Shown here: one piece after another, positions 8,494 through 16,344 of the stretch
How the letters are laid out: every line of letters begins with the position of its first letter
Position numbering within the stretch: the first letter of the stretch is position 1
The notes under the pieces: generated by a model
Database searches by the model: none
What the model was told of the DNA's origin: nothing
The model's input: the letters and a program-made list of their open reading frames with translations, nothing else
From: Pantoea sp. Cy-639
Lineage (GTDB): Bacteria > Pseudomonadota > Gammaproteobacteria > Pseudomonadales > Pseudomonadaceae
Length of the DNA: 64,000 bases
Direction of reading: 5' to 3'
NCBI RefSeq assembly: GCF_011752525.1
Contig: NZ_VWXI01000014.1
Coordinates: 105,454-169,453 of the forward strand
Made by a program: the position numbers and the translations under genes

Positions 8494-9063
8494 CTAGCGC
8501 CCACGCCGGCGCGACACCCGTGCCTCGATGTTCTTGCGTCCGATCAGCAGGGGCGGTTTCTCCAGCACCGGCTCGTCGGCCAGCCACTTGTACATCACCA
8601 GGCTGTCCACCAGGCCCAGCTCGGCATGGCGATAGGCCCTGGGCAGTCGTCCGACCGTCTCGAAACCGAGCTTGTGCCACAACGCCACGGCCACTTCGTT
8701 GGTCGCCACCACCGAGTTGAACTGCAGTGCCAGGAAGCCCTCCTGGCGGGCCAGTTTCTGCGAGTGTTCGCACATCAGCCTGGCCACGCCGCGACCCCGG
8801 GCATTTTCGCAGACCATGTAGCCGCAGTTGCCCACGTGACTGCCAGGGCCGCCGGCGTTGGCCTTGAGGTAGTACGAACCGAGCAACTCACCGGCGTCTT
8901 CGGCGACCAACGTGCGCAGTGGGGCCTCGAACCAGAGTGCGCGGGCCTGATCGTAGGTGAGGGCGGGGTCGAAGGCGTAGGTCTGGCGGGCCTGGACGAT
9001 GGCCTGGAAGGTGGGCCAGAAGCGCTCGAAGTCGTCGGGCGTCATGGGGCGGATATGGATCAT
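8494..9063 (-). CDS. GNAT family N-acetyltransferase
   Basis: This 189-aa protein opens MIHIRPMTPDDFERFWPTF and carries the acetyl-CoA pyrophosphate loop as CENARGRGVARLMCEHSQKLA at about 93-113 (R-G-x-G-V-A form). VVATNEVAVALWHKLGFETVGRLP follows, the usual motif B end of GNAT proteins. It should transfer acetyl from acetyl-CoA to an amine; the substrate is unknown. The start at 9063 has AGGAA 7 bases upstream; an upstream in-frame start is less well supported. About 25 residues at the C-terminus are basic and extend beyond the usual fold. The gene stands alone. Confidence 0.88.
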   Translation of the reverse strand: MIHIRPMTPDDFERFWPTFQAIVQARQTYAFDPALTYDQARALWFEAPLRTLVAEDAGELLGSYYLKANAGGPGSHVGNCGYMVCENARGRGVARLMCEHSQKLARQEGFLALQFNSVVATNEVAVALWHKLGFETVGRLPRAYRHAELGLVDSLVMYKWLADEPVLEKPPLLIGRKNIEARVSRRRGR

Positions 9064-9141
9064 GGCGGTTCCTGCTGTGGCTAGGCCGCCAAGTCTGGGT
9101 GGCGCGGCGCCGTCGCGCAAGGGCGACGACGCCGCGGCGGG

Positions 9142-9486
9142 TCAGCCGTTGGCCTTGCCCACCGCATCCATGGCCCGGGCCGAGTACACCAGCGCGGCAC
9201 CGGCGTTCATCGCCACGGCCACGCCCAGGGCTTCGGCGATTTCTTCGCGAGTGGCGCCGTGCTTGACCGCCTGCTGCGAATGCACGGCGATGCAGCCATC
9301 GCAGCGGGTGGTGACCGCCACGGCCAGGGAGATCAGCTCGCGGGTCTTGGCATCCAGGTGATTGGTCTTGGCACCGGCGCCACTGGCGGTCATGTAGCCG
9401 GCCACGGTGTCGGGGGAGAGTTGCTTGAGATCGCCGATGCCGGCCATCAACTGCTTACGGTAGGCGTCCCAGTCCATCATGCTCAT
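9142..9486 (-). CDS. Carboxymuconolactone decarboxylase/AhpD-like protein
   Basis: This 114-aa protein has the AhpD/CMD helical domain. LDAKTRELISLAVAVTTRCDGCIAVHSQQAVKHGAT contains the redox CxxC (CDGC) followed by a His, the layout of alkylhydroperoxidase D-type proteins. These act in peroxide or thiol stress; the true substrate here is unknown. ATG at 9486 is chosen because AAGG lies 8 bases upstream; a GTG 9 bases earlier overlaps that site. Downstream of the stop is the upstream region of the acetyltransferase on the same strand, with a gap of about 78 bases. Confidence 0.88.
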   Translation of the reverse strand: MSMMDWDAYRKQLMAGIGDLKQLSPDTVAGYMTASGAGAKTNHLDAKTRELISLAVAVTTRCDGCIAVHSQQAVKHGATREEIAEALGVAVAMNAGAALVYSARAMDAVGKANG

Positions 9487-9560
9487 CGTGTTCACCTTGT
9501 CAGGTTGGCAACAGGAGCTTTCAGGCTAGTCGAAGGCAAGGGTTTCTCCAGGCGCAAACG

Positions 9561-9613
9561 AACGCGGGGCAAGTCCGCTCCCACGGATGGTGGGATCAGG
9601 CTTGCCCCGCGTT
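9561..9613. repeat. REP palindrome pair
   Basis: Two inverted arms of about 24 bases (9561-9584 and 9590-9613) share AACGCGGGGCAAG and GTGGG cores, with a few mismatches and a 5-base spacer. This is the standard Pseudomonas putida-group REP type. It lies just past the stop of lpxO and may act as a transcript end or mRNA stabiliser. Confidence 0.8.
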
Positions 9614-9626
9614 GGCGACAGCTGTT

Positions 9627-10526
9627 TCAGATGTAGATGAACACCAGTACCAGCGCCGCGACCACGGCCCACTTCTCCAGGTAGTAGCGGGTACGGTTGC
9701 GTTTCTTCATCGCCTTGCCGCGTTCGCGGATCTTGTAGATGCGGGTGAACAGGCGGTTGATGCCGCCGGTCTTGTCGTTGGCATCGTTGGGTGCGGCGGC
9801 CGCGGCCATCACGTTGCGACTGAACCAGCGGTTGAACGCGCTGGCCCAACGGTACTTGAGCGGGCGCTCGACGTCGCAGAACAGGATGATGCGGTTGTGT
9901 TCGGTGGTGTTGGCGGCGTAGTGGATGTAGGTCTCGTCGAACACCACGCCCTCACCGTCGCGCCAGGAGTACTTCTCGCCGTCGACGTCGATGTAGCAGC
10001 CGTCGTCGTTCGGTGTGTCCAGGCCCAGGTGGTAGCGGTAGGAGCCTGCGTACGGGTCGCGGTGACGCACCAGCTTGGCGCCCGGCGGCAGGGTGGCGAA
10101 CATCGCCGCCTTGACCGTGCCGATGCCTTGCAGCAACTCGGTGGTGCGCGGGCACAGGGTCATCGCCGACGGGTGGCTCTCGCCGTACCACTTCAGGTAG
10201 AAGCGTTTCCAGCCGGTCTTGAAGAACGAGTTGAAGCCGACGTCGTCATAGTTGTCGGATTTCTTGATCTCGCCCGCCTGCAGCAACTGCTGCCCCTCGG
10301 CGCGGATTTCCTGCCAGTGGTCCTGCAGTACCTGCAGCTCGGGAAAGGCCTCGACGGGCAGGTAAGGTTTGGCCGGGTGCTTGGAGAACAGGTAGAGGAA
10401 GGCGTTGACCGGGGCCAGGAAACTGGAGTGGTCACCGAGCTGGCGGGTCAGCTTGTGACGAACCCGGCCGCGCAGGTGAACATAGGCGATCGAGAGGACG
10501 AAGATCAGTACGAGTGCGATTTTCAT
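9627..10526 (-). CDS. lpxO: Lipid A 2-hydroxylase LpxO (aspartyl/asparaginyl beta-hydroxylase family)
   Basis: This 299-aa Fe(II)/2-oxoglutarate dioxygenase should hydroxylate the secondary acyl chain of lipid A at the inner membrane. The first about 20 residues (MKIALVLIFVLSIAYVHLRG) form a membrane anchor, and the last about 20 (KWAVVAALVLVFIYI) a second hydrophobic segment. The catalytic core contains GAKLVRHRDPYAGSYRYHLGL, with iron ligand His and Asp in HRD, and VVFDETYIHYAANTT with the distal His. Length and termini fit Pseudomonas LpxO. The gene is monocistronic and followed by a REP pair. The family assignment is firm; the exact acyl position is taken from studied homologues. Confidence 0.92.
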   Translation of the reverse strand: MKIALVLIFVLSIAYVHLRGRVRHKLTRQLGDHSSFLAPVNAFLYLFSKHPAKPYLPVEAFPELQVLQDHWQEIRAEGQQLLQAGEIKKSDNYDDVGFNSFFKTGWKRFYLKWYGESHPSAMTLCPRTTELLQGIGTVKAAMFATLPPGAKLVRHRDPYAGSYRYHLGLDTPNDDGCYIDVDGEKYSWRDGEGVVFDETYIHYAANTTEHNRIILFCDVERPLKYRWASAFNRWFSRNVMAAAAAPNDANDKTGGINRLFTRIYKIRERGKAMKKRNRTRYYLEKWAVVAALVLVFIYI

Positions 10527-10742
10527 GGACGTTTACTTGTCGAAAAATGGCCATGCGCCATGGCGTAAGCCCGCCAGCATAAACAATCGTGGCGCGTGTT
10601 TGTACTTATTGTTACGACAAATCCGCCCGACTTAAGTGGGATGCCCTACGGTTTGCGCAAACGATTCAACTGGCTGTTCGGTCATTTTCCTACGCGCAGC
10701 AGGGTACACTCGAAGCCTTCGCCCACCGCCAGGGAGTGCCAC

Positions 10743-11309
10743 ATGGTCCAGGATCCGCGCCCCAGCGGTGCCCCGTTCAAGCGTCTGTTCTTCGCCTTGC
10801 CGGTCAGCGACGCCCAGTGCCGGGCCATGGCGCAGTGGCGGCGTGGGTTGGGTCTGCGCAGCGGCAAGCCGGTGCCGGCAGCGAACTTCCACGTTACCTT
10901 GCTGTTTCTTGGCGATGTCGATGCCGCGCAGGTGCCGGCGATCTGTGCGGCGGTCGACCAGTTGAGCCGCCCACGGGCGCCGTTGCGGCTGCTGCTGGAT
11001 CGCCTGCAGGCCTGGCCGCGTGCCAGTGCGTTGGTACTGGAGCCGGCGCAGGCGCCGGCAGCCCTGCGGCAACTGGTGTATGCGCTGGAACAGGCGCTGT
11101 TGCCGTTGGGCCTCGCGGCGCAGTCGCGGGACTATCGACCGCACCTCACGCTGTCGCGAGATTATCGGGACCAGGTACCCGAAGCCGGCGAGGCCCCCGA
11201 GTTCTTCCTGAACGCTCGCCATTTTGTACTGTTCGAGTCGCGCAAGGGGCGGTACTGGCCACTGGCGCAATGGGCGATGGAGGCCCCGGTGTCCGCTCAG
11301 CGCCAATAG
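10743..11309 (+). CDS. thpR: RNA 2',3'-cyclic phosphodiesterase (LigT/2H family)
   Basis: This 188-aa protein has the two 2H phosphoesterase motifs, HVTLLF (about residue 43) and HLTLSR (about 130), spaced as in LigT/ThpR. The family opens RNA 2',3'-cyclic phosphates to 2'-phosphates. The N-terminal KRLFFALPVSD is typical. The start at 10743 has AGGGAG 7 bases upstream; the frame is open further back without a comparable site. It stands alone between lpxO and an oxidoreductase. Note that a separate RNA ligase and HD-kinase repair pair lies 34 kb away; no link between them is visible. Confidence 0.92.
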   Translation: MVQDPRPSGAPFKRLFFALPVSDAQCRAMAQWRRGLGLRSGKPVPAANFHVTLLFLGDVDAAQVPAICAAVDQLSRPRAPLRLLLDRLQAWPRASALVLEPAQAPAALRQLVYALEQALLPLGLAAQSRDYRPHLTLSRDYRDQVPEAGEAPEFFLNARHFVLFESRKGRYWPLAQWAMEAPVSAQRQ

Positions 11310-11333
11310 GCGCAGGTCGGCGGCACGTTGAAC

Positions 11334-11948
11334 TCAACCCGCGGTCGCAGGTTCATGGCGTCGCGTGTTGCTGAACAGACCTGCGCCCAAGGCGTGCGCT
11401 GTCGCTAGATGCCGGGCCGGGTCACGCCCCTCGCTGTCGTCCAGCAAGATCGAGCTCAGGACCCGGGCGCCGCAGTAATCGAAGATGCCATGTTCGATCT
11501 GCACGCGCATCGCCTCGTCGTAGCCGTGGCGCTGGAAGGTGCCGACATCGGCGCCGGCCACGCCGACCAGGTGTGCGGTCATGCCCTGCAGCCGCTTGGT
11601 GGTGCTGCCGTCAGCGGCATAGTCGAAGGCCCAGCCATTGCTGAATACTCGCTCGACCCAGCCTTTGAGCAGGGCCGGCAAGGACCACCAGTAGATGGGA
11701 TAGACCAGTACCAGGGTATCGGCGCGTTCGATGCGAGCCTGTTCGGCCCGCACGTCCGCCGGTGGCGCGGCCAGGCGGCGATGCACGGCGTGGTCGGCCA
11801 GGCCGAAACGTGGGTCGAAGCCTTCCCGGGCCAGGTCGGCGAGTTCGCTGGTGTGGCCGCTGGCCTGCAGGCCAGTGGCAATCTGGGCGGCAATGGCATG
11901 AGTGAGGGAGTCGGGATCATGGTGGCCGATGACGATCAGTGCATGCAT
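11334..11948 (-). CDS. NAD(P)H dehydrogenase (quinone)/flavodoxin-fold oxidoreductase
   Basis: This 204-aa protein belongs to the NQO/KefF/MdaB-like flavoprotein family. MHALIVIGHHDPDSLTHAIA forms the FMN/FAD phosphate loop, VLVYPIYWWSLPALLKGWVERVFSNGWAF is the conserved central block, and GVAGADVGTF follows. It probably reduces quinones or electrophiles with NAD(P)H. It is divergent from a TetR gene with repeated operator sequence between them, so it is likely the TetR target. Substrate unknown. Confidence 0.9.
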   Translation of the reverse strand: MHALIVIGHHDPDSLTHAIAAQIATGLQASGHTSELADLAREGFDPRFGLADHAVHRRLAAPPADVRAEQARIERADTLVLVYPIYWWSLPALLKGWVERVFSNGWAFDYAADGSTTKRLQGMTAHLVGVAGADVGTFQRHGYDEAMRVQIEHGIFDYCGARVLSSILLDDSEGRDPARHLATAHALGAGLFSNTRRHEPATAG

Positions 11949-11986
11949 GGTGGTGTCTCCACAGGCAGGTGCGCAGGAGGGGCGAG

Positions 11987-12038
11987 GGTTATATACTCGC
12001 AGTAAGTTACTTTTGGTAAGTTACTTTTGGTAGGTAAG
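11987..12038. promoter_or_regulatory. Divergent operator between oxidoreductase and TetR gene
   Basis: The 14-base unit TAAGTTACTTTTGG occurs twice head to tail at 12003-12016 and 12017-12030. Each contains the palindrome AAGTTACTT. A third partial copy, TAGGTAAG, follows at 12031-12038. An AT-rich TATACT box sits at 11992-11997. The position, just before the TetR start and 55-80 bases from the divergent gene, fits autoregulation plus control of the oxidoreductase. Confidence 0.65.
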
Positions 12039-12040
12039 CG

Positions 12041-12637
12041 ATGTCAAGCGATGACAAGAACACCCCGCGCAGGCGTCTTTCTCGTGAGGAGCGCCGCCGC
12101 CAGCTACTCGATGTGGCCTGGCAACTGGTGCGCGACGAGGGCACCGAGGGGTTGAGCCTGGGCCGTCTGGCGGAACAGGCCGGGGTGACCAAGCCTGTGG
12201 TGTACGACCATTTCGAGACCCGCACCGGCCTGCTGGTGGCGTTGTACCAGGAGTACGATGCGCGCCAGACCGCCATGCTCGACCAGGCCCTGACCGGGTG
12301 CGCGGCCGAGCTGCCGGCACGTGCCTGGGTGATCGCCGAGGCCTATGTCGATTGCGTGGCCAGCCAGGGACGGGAGATTCCCGGGGTCAGTGCGGCGTTG
12401 GCCGGTTCCCCGGAGATGGAGGCGCTCAAGCGGGCCTATGAAGGGCCGTTCCTCGACAAGTGCCGGCAGGCGCTGGCCGCTTTTGCCCCGGCTGGCGACA
12501 TTGGCATGGCCGGGTTGCGGGTGCTGGTGGGGGCGGCGGATGCCTTGTCCCAGGCCGCCGCCAACGGGGAGCTGGATACCGAGACGGCCAAGCGAGAGTT
12601 GCAGGCGACCATCGTGGCGATGGTGTCGCGCCAGTAG
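12041..12637 (+). CDS. TetR family transcriptional regulator
   Basis: This 198-aa protein has an N-terminal helix-turn-helix: RREERRRQLLDVAWQLVRDEG, then LSLGRLAEQAGVTKPVVYDHFETRTGLL at about 35-65, the TetR recognition helix pattern. The rest is a helical ligand-binding domain with no recognisable ligand. It is divergent from the NQO-like gene, with tandem palindromic repeats in the 90-base gap. It probably represses both genes until a small molecule binds. Start at 12041; in-frame ATG at 12050 is an alternative. Confidence 0.92.
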   Translation: MSSDDKNTPRRRLSREERRRQLLDVAWQLVRDEGTEGLSLGRLAEQAGVTKPVVYDHFETRTGLLVALYQEYDARQTAMLDQALTGCAAELPARAWVIAEAYVDCVASQGREIPGVSAALAGSPEMEALKRAYEGPFLDKCRQALAAFAPAGDIGMAGLRVLVGAADALSQAAANGELDTETAKRELQATIVAMVSRQ

Positions 12638-12660
12638 GGGCGGTCAGGTGCCAGTGCGCC

Positions 12661-13566
12661 TCACACCGGCAGGCTCTGGTACGGCTGTTCCTCCCCTGGG
12701 CTGCGCTGGAACTGGCGCTTGTACTCGCGGCTGAACTGCGAGGTGCTCTGGTAACCCACCCGATGCGCCACCTGCGCCACCCCCAGGCCTTCACCAATCA
12801 GCATCTGCTGCGCCTTGAGCAGGCGCAGGCGCTTGAGGTACTGCATCGGTGCCAGGTCGGTGCAGCGCTTGAAGTGCTCGTGGAAGGTCGACACGCTCAT
12901 GTTCGCCCGGCCGGCCAACTCGTCCACGCCCAGCGGTTCGGCGTAATGTTCGCGCAGGTAGCTCAGGGCTGCGGCGATGCGGGCGAAATGCCCTTGTTGC
13001 TCGACCAGTGCCCGCAACACCCCGGCCTGTGGCCCGCGCAGCGCGGTATAAAGCACTTCGCGTACCCGCGACGGCCCCAGCACCCGGGCGTCCAGCGGGT
13101 CCTGCAGGGATTGCAGCAGGCGCTCGACACTGGCGCGCATCGGCGCGTCGAGGGCGGCGGAGGTCATCGACTGCGGGGTCTGCGCCTGAACCGGCACATC
13201 CGGCGGCAGGTTCATGCTTTGCACCAGTTCCCCGAGCAGCGCCCGGTCGATGTTCACCGCCACGCCCAATAGCGGTGCTTCGGCGGTGGCGAAGGTCTCG
13301 CACATGAACGGCACCGACAACGCCTGCACCAGGTAGTGCCCAGCGCCGTATTCCAGGGTGCGCGGGCCCAGGCGTGCGAGCTTGCTGCCCTGGGCGAGGA
13401 TGATCAGGCTCGGCTCGTAGAGCTGCGGGCTGCTGGCCACATAGTGCTCCCAGGTGAGTACCTGGACCTGGGGCAGGGCCGTGGGGACGAACCCCGGGCG
13501 TGTGGCAAGGGCGCGGATCAGTGAACAGAGGGTGGCGTTGGCGTCCACGTGGCAAGTCAGGTGCAT
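12661..13566 (-). CDS. AraC family transcriptional regulator
   Basis: This 301-aa protein pairs an N-terminal AraC_N-type domain (PSLIILAQGSKLARLG, GHYLVQALSVPF) with a C-terminal double helix-turn-helix. The DNA-binding part reads LGVDELAGRANMSVSTFHEHFKRCTDLAPMQYLKRLRLLKAQQMLI, then GVAQVAHRVGYQSTSQFSREYKRQF. It is divergent from the zinc alcohol dehydrogenase, the arrangement seen in many Pseudomonas genomes for aldehyde-responsive regulators. Direct repeats 21 bases apart lie in the shared gap. It likely activates the dehydrogenase gene. Confidence 0.93.
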   Translation of the reverse strand: MHLTCHVDANATLCSLIRALATRPGFVPTALPQVQVLTWEHYVASSPQLYEPSLIILAQGSKLARLGPRTLEYGAGHYLVQALSVPFMCETFATAEAPLLGVAVNIDRALLGELVQSMNLPPDVPVQAQTPQSMTSAALDAPMRASVERLLQSLQDPLDARVLGPSRVREVLYTALRGPQAGVLRALVEQQGHFARIAAALSYLREHYAEPLGVDELAGRANMSVSTFHEHFKRCTDLAPMQYLKRLRLLKAQQMLIGEGLGVAQVAHRVGYQSTSQFSREYKRQFQRSPGEEQPYQSLPV

Positions 13567-13642
13567 GGTCTACCCGGGCAGAGAATCGGACAATCGCATC
13601 TTCGCAGAATAGCTGGCCAACGCCAGGCTACGGTGGCCCATT

Positions 13643-13673
13643 CCGGAGAATCAGGCATGCATGCCGGAGAATC
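13643..13673. promoter_or_regulatory. Probable AraC-type operator upstream of the alcohol dehydrogenase
   Basis: CCGGAGAATC occurs as direct repeats at 13643-13652 and 13664-13673, exactly 21 bases apart (two helical turns). The palindrome GGCATGCATGCC (13654-13665) lies between and overlapping. Direct repeats with 21-base phase are a common binding layout for AraC proteins, and an AraC gene starts 77 bases to the left. Confidence 0.55.
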
Positions 13674-13744
13674 GGCGATGGGCGAGGGCGATACGGATGC
13701 GCAAAATGCGCCGCCTGAACCGTTTCACTTGCAAGAGGTTGTCC

Positions 13745-14797
13745 ATGTACACCGCCATCGGTTATGCCGCCCAGTCTTCCACCAGCCCCCTGGCTCCCAT
13801 GAGCTTCCAGCGCCGCAGCCTGCGGCCGGACGATGTGTTCATCGAGATCCTCTACTGTGGTGTCTGCCATTCCGACATCCACCAGGCGCGCAACGAATGG
13901 GGCATCGCCGTCTACCCGCTGATGCCGGGCCATGAGATCGTCGGTCGGGTCAGCGCAGTGGGCGGGCAGGTCACCCGCCACCAGGTCGGCGATCTGGTCG
14001 GGGTCGGTTGCATGGTCGACTCCTGCCGCCACTGCGAAGCCTGCCGGCAGAACGTCGAGCAGTACTGCCTGGAAGGTCCGACCATGACCTACGCCACCCC
14101 GGATCGGGTCGATGGCAGCAACACCCTGGGCGGCTACTCCAGCAGCATCGTGGTCAGCGAGCACTTCGTGCTGCGTATCCCCCAAGGGCTGGAACCGGCC
14201 AGCGCGGCGCCGATCCTGTGCGCCGGCATCACCACCTATTCGCCGCTCAAGCACCATGGCGTCGGCCCCGGGCACAAGGTCGGCGTGCTCGGCATGGGCG
14301 GGCTGGGGCACATGGGCATCAAGTTCGCCAAGGCACTGGGTGCCGAGGTGACCCTGTTCACCCGCTCTGCGGCCAAGGCCGAGGAGGCCCGTCGCCAGGG
14401 TGCCGACCATGTGGTCGTCTCCACCGATGCCGAGCAGATGCGCGCGGCTGCCGGGCGTTTCGACTTCCTGCTCGACACCATTCCGGTGCAGCACGACCTC
14501 AACCCCTACCTGGAGACCCTGAAGTTCGGCGGCGTGCACATCCTGGTCGGGCTGATCGAGCCGGTCGAGCCGCCGCTGCATGCGGCGAATCTGGTCATGC
14601 AGCGCCGGGTGTTGGCCGGGTCGCTGATCGGTGGGATCGCCGAGACCCAGGAGGTGCTGGAGTTCTGCGCCGAGCACGGGATCAGTTGCGACATCGAGAT
14701 GCTCGATATCCGCAACATCAACCAGGCCTACGAGCGAATGATCGCCGGTGACGTGAAGTACCGCTTCGTGATCGACATGGCGACCCTCCAGGCCTGA
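13745..14797 (+). CDS. Zinc-dependent NAD(P) alcohol/aldehyde dehydrogenase (YahK-like)
   Basis: This 350-aa MDR enzyme interconverts alcohols and aldehydes. Catalytic zinc ligands are Cys and His in CGVCHSDIHQARNEWG and GHEIVGRV. Structural zinc Cys residues lie in GCMVDSCRHCEACRQNVEQYC. The cofactor loop is VGVLGMGGLGHMGIKFAKALG at about 180. This pattern matches the cinnamyl alcohol dehydrogenase/YahK branch, usually NADPH-dependent. ATG at 13745 has AAGAGG upstream and the family N-terminus MYTAIGYAA. The divergent AraC gene is the likely regulator. Confidence 0.93.
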   Translation: MYTAIGYAAQSSTSPLAPMSFQRRSLRPDDVFIEILYCGVCHSDIHQARNEWGIAVYPLMPGHEIVGRVSAVGGQVTRHQVGDLVGVGCMVDSCRHCEACRQNVEQYCLEGPTMTYATPDRVDGSNTLGGYSSSIVVSEHFVLRIPQGLEPASAAPILCAGITTYSPLKHHGVGPGHKVGVLGMGGLGHMGIKFAKALGAEVTLFTRSAAKAEEARRQGADHVVVSTDAEQMRAAAGRFDFLLDTIPVQHDLNPYLETLKFGGVHILVGLIEPVEPPLHAANLVMQRRVLAGSLIGGIAETQEVLEFCAEHGISCDIEMLDIRNINQAYERMIAGDVKYRFVIDMATLQA

Positions 14798-14809
14798 GGC
14801 CGGCACGGG

Positions 14810-16126
14810 CTACCAGGCCAGCGGCCTGTCGAACCCGCGCCAGCAGATCCAGCGGCGTACCTCTGCGTGCTCCCCGGTGCCGATCTGCCAGTCAGGCCTG
14901 GCGCTGTCCAGGGCGATCAGCGAGATGAACCCGGCATGGCTGGCCGCCACCAGGGAGCGGCCGTCGGCGCTGATGTCCATGGCGCTGATGGTCGAGCCCA
15001 GGTAGTGCTGCCAGTGCTCGCGGCCATCCTCGCCAAATGCGCGCAGGTAGCCGTGGGCGTCGCCGACGATGTACTCGCCGTCGCGGGCCACGCCTGCGTA
15101 CAGCCGCGCGCCGTCCTGCAGCAGCGGGGTGCGTGGGTCGTCGCTGTAGTGCGCGGTGTCGAGCCCGGCCAGGTCATCGACCCGCACGCCGACGGTGCCA
15201 CCCTGGTAGAAGTGGCAGGCGTTGAGAATCAACTGGTCGCCGCGCTGGTTGAACAGGGCGAAGTGCGGGTACTCGCTGGCCGGGCCGATCTCGGCCAGGG
15301 GCAGGAGTCGTTCATCGAGCACCAGGTGGCGGCCGCACTGCTCGCCGAGGGCGATCAGGCGCCCATCCGGCGACAGCGCGGCATGCTCCATGGACAAGCC
15401 CAGGGCGACATCGTCCGGGTCGACGCCCTGGCGCAGGTCGTCGAGGATGTCGCCTTGGCGCGGCAGCAGGCGGGTGGCGCCTTCGCTGGCGAGGATGAAG
15501 ATACCGTCGGCGCTGACCAGCAAGGCCCGCTTGCCATCGGGGAAGGGGGTCAGCGTGGTGGGTGTGGGGGGCAGGTCCAGTGGCTCGAACGGGTAGCCTG
15601 CCGGCAGGCCTTCCAGGCCGTTTGGCCAGGCCAGTCGCGCCACCATGGGGCCGCCCCAGCCCTCGGTGATCCGCACGCCCTCGGCGTTGCCCAGGGCAAA
15701 GTAGCGCCGCTGCGGGCAGCGGCCGAAATGTTCGACACCGATCACCGGGGTGGTGCCCTGGCTGTCGATGCGCAGCACCTGGCCGCGCTCGTGGGGCATG
15801 CCGACGCGCGCCAGCACGCTGCCGTCGTCGAGCAGCAACAGGTGGCCGATCCCCTGGGCCTGTTCGTCGAGCAATGGCACCAAAGGCAAGTGCGCCGGTG
15901 GCCAGGCCTCACGGAACAGCTGGCGTTGCTGCTCGGCGGTATCGGGGCGGTTGATTGCCAGCAGGGCCGCCTGCCAGGCGTCCAGCAGGTGTCCGATGGC
16001 GGGCGCTTCGGGCTCTTCGAGATCGTCCCAGCCGTGTGCGCGACCCTGCGCCACATAACGGTTGATGGCCTCGGCGTAGCCGACGATGGCCTGGCGCCAT
16101 TGCTGCTGGGGGTGCTGCTTGTCCAT
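14810..16126 (-). CDS. Conserved hypothetical protein with beta-propeller-like repeats
   Basis: This 438-aa protein has no family I can name with certainty. Residues 1-90 are helical. The remainder contains repeated short strands such as GHLLLLDDGSVLARVGM, KRALLVSADGIFILASEG, AALSPDGRLIALGEQCGRHLVLD and SAMDISADGRSLVAASHAGFISLIALD. The SPDGR/SADGR turns suggest a beta-propeller (WD40 or TolB-like) fold. There is no signal peptide, so it is probably cytoplasmic. The start at 16126 (MDKQHPQQQW) has AAGGAG about 10 bases upstream; an ATG 39 bases earlier lacks one. It is convergent with the dehydrogenase gene. Confidence 0.75.
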   Translation of the reverse strand: MDKQHPQQQWRQAIVGYAEAINRYVAQGRAHGWDDLEEPEAPAIGHLLDAWQAALLAINRPDTAEQQRQLFREAWPPAHLPLVPLLDEQAQGIGHLLLLDDGSVLARVGMPHERGQVLRIDSQGTTPVIGVEHFGRCPQRRYFALGNAEGVRITEGWGGPMVARLAWPNGLEGLPAGYPFEPLDLPPTPTTLTPFPDGKRALLVSADGIFILASEGATRLLPRQGDILDDLRQGVDPDDVALGLSMEHAALSPDGRLIALGEQCGRHLVLDERLLPLAEIGPASEYPHFALFNQRGDQLILNACHFYQGGTVGVRVDDLAGLDTAHYSDDPRTPLLQDGARLYAGVARDGEYIVGDAHGYLRAFGEDGREHWQHYLGSTISAMDISADGRSLVAASHAGFISLIALDSARPDWQIGTGEHAEVRRWICWRGFDRPLAW

Positions 16127-16344
16127 GGCGGATCGGACTCCTTGTTCCGCGATGCTTGTGGTCATGCATCAAAAAGGTGCACGCAAGCGCGCATGTTACC
16201 CCGTCGGCGCCCGTGGTTGTGAGGTCTGGGCGCGATGCGTACCATGCCGGCATCCTTCCAATAACAAACCGTGCGTCACCGGCCTTGAACCCTGGCCCGT
16301 GAGGTGCGTCATATCGCCTTGTCCGCGGAGTAAAACGTCTTCAC

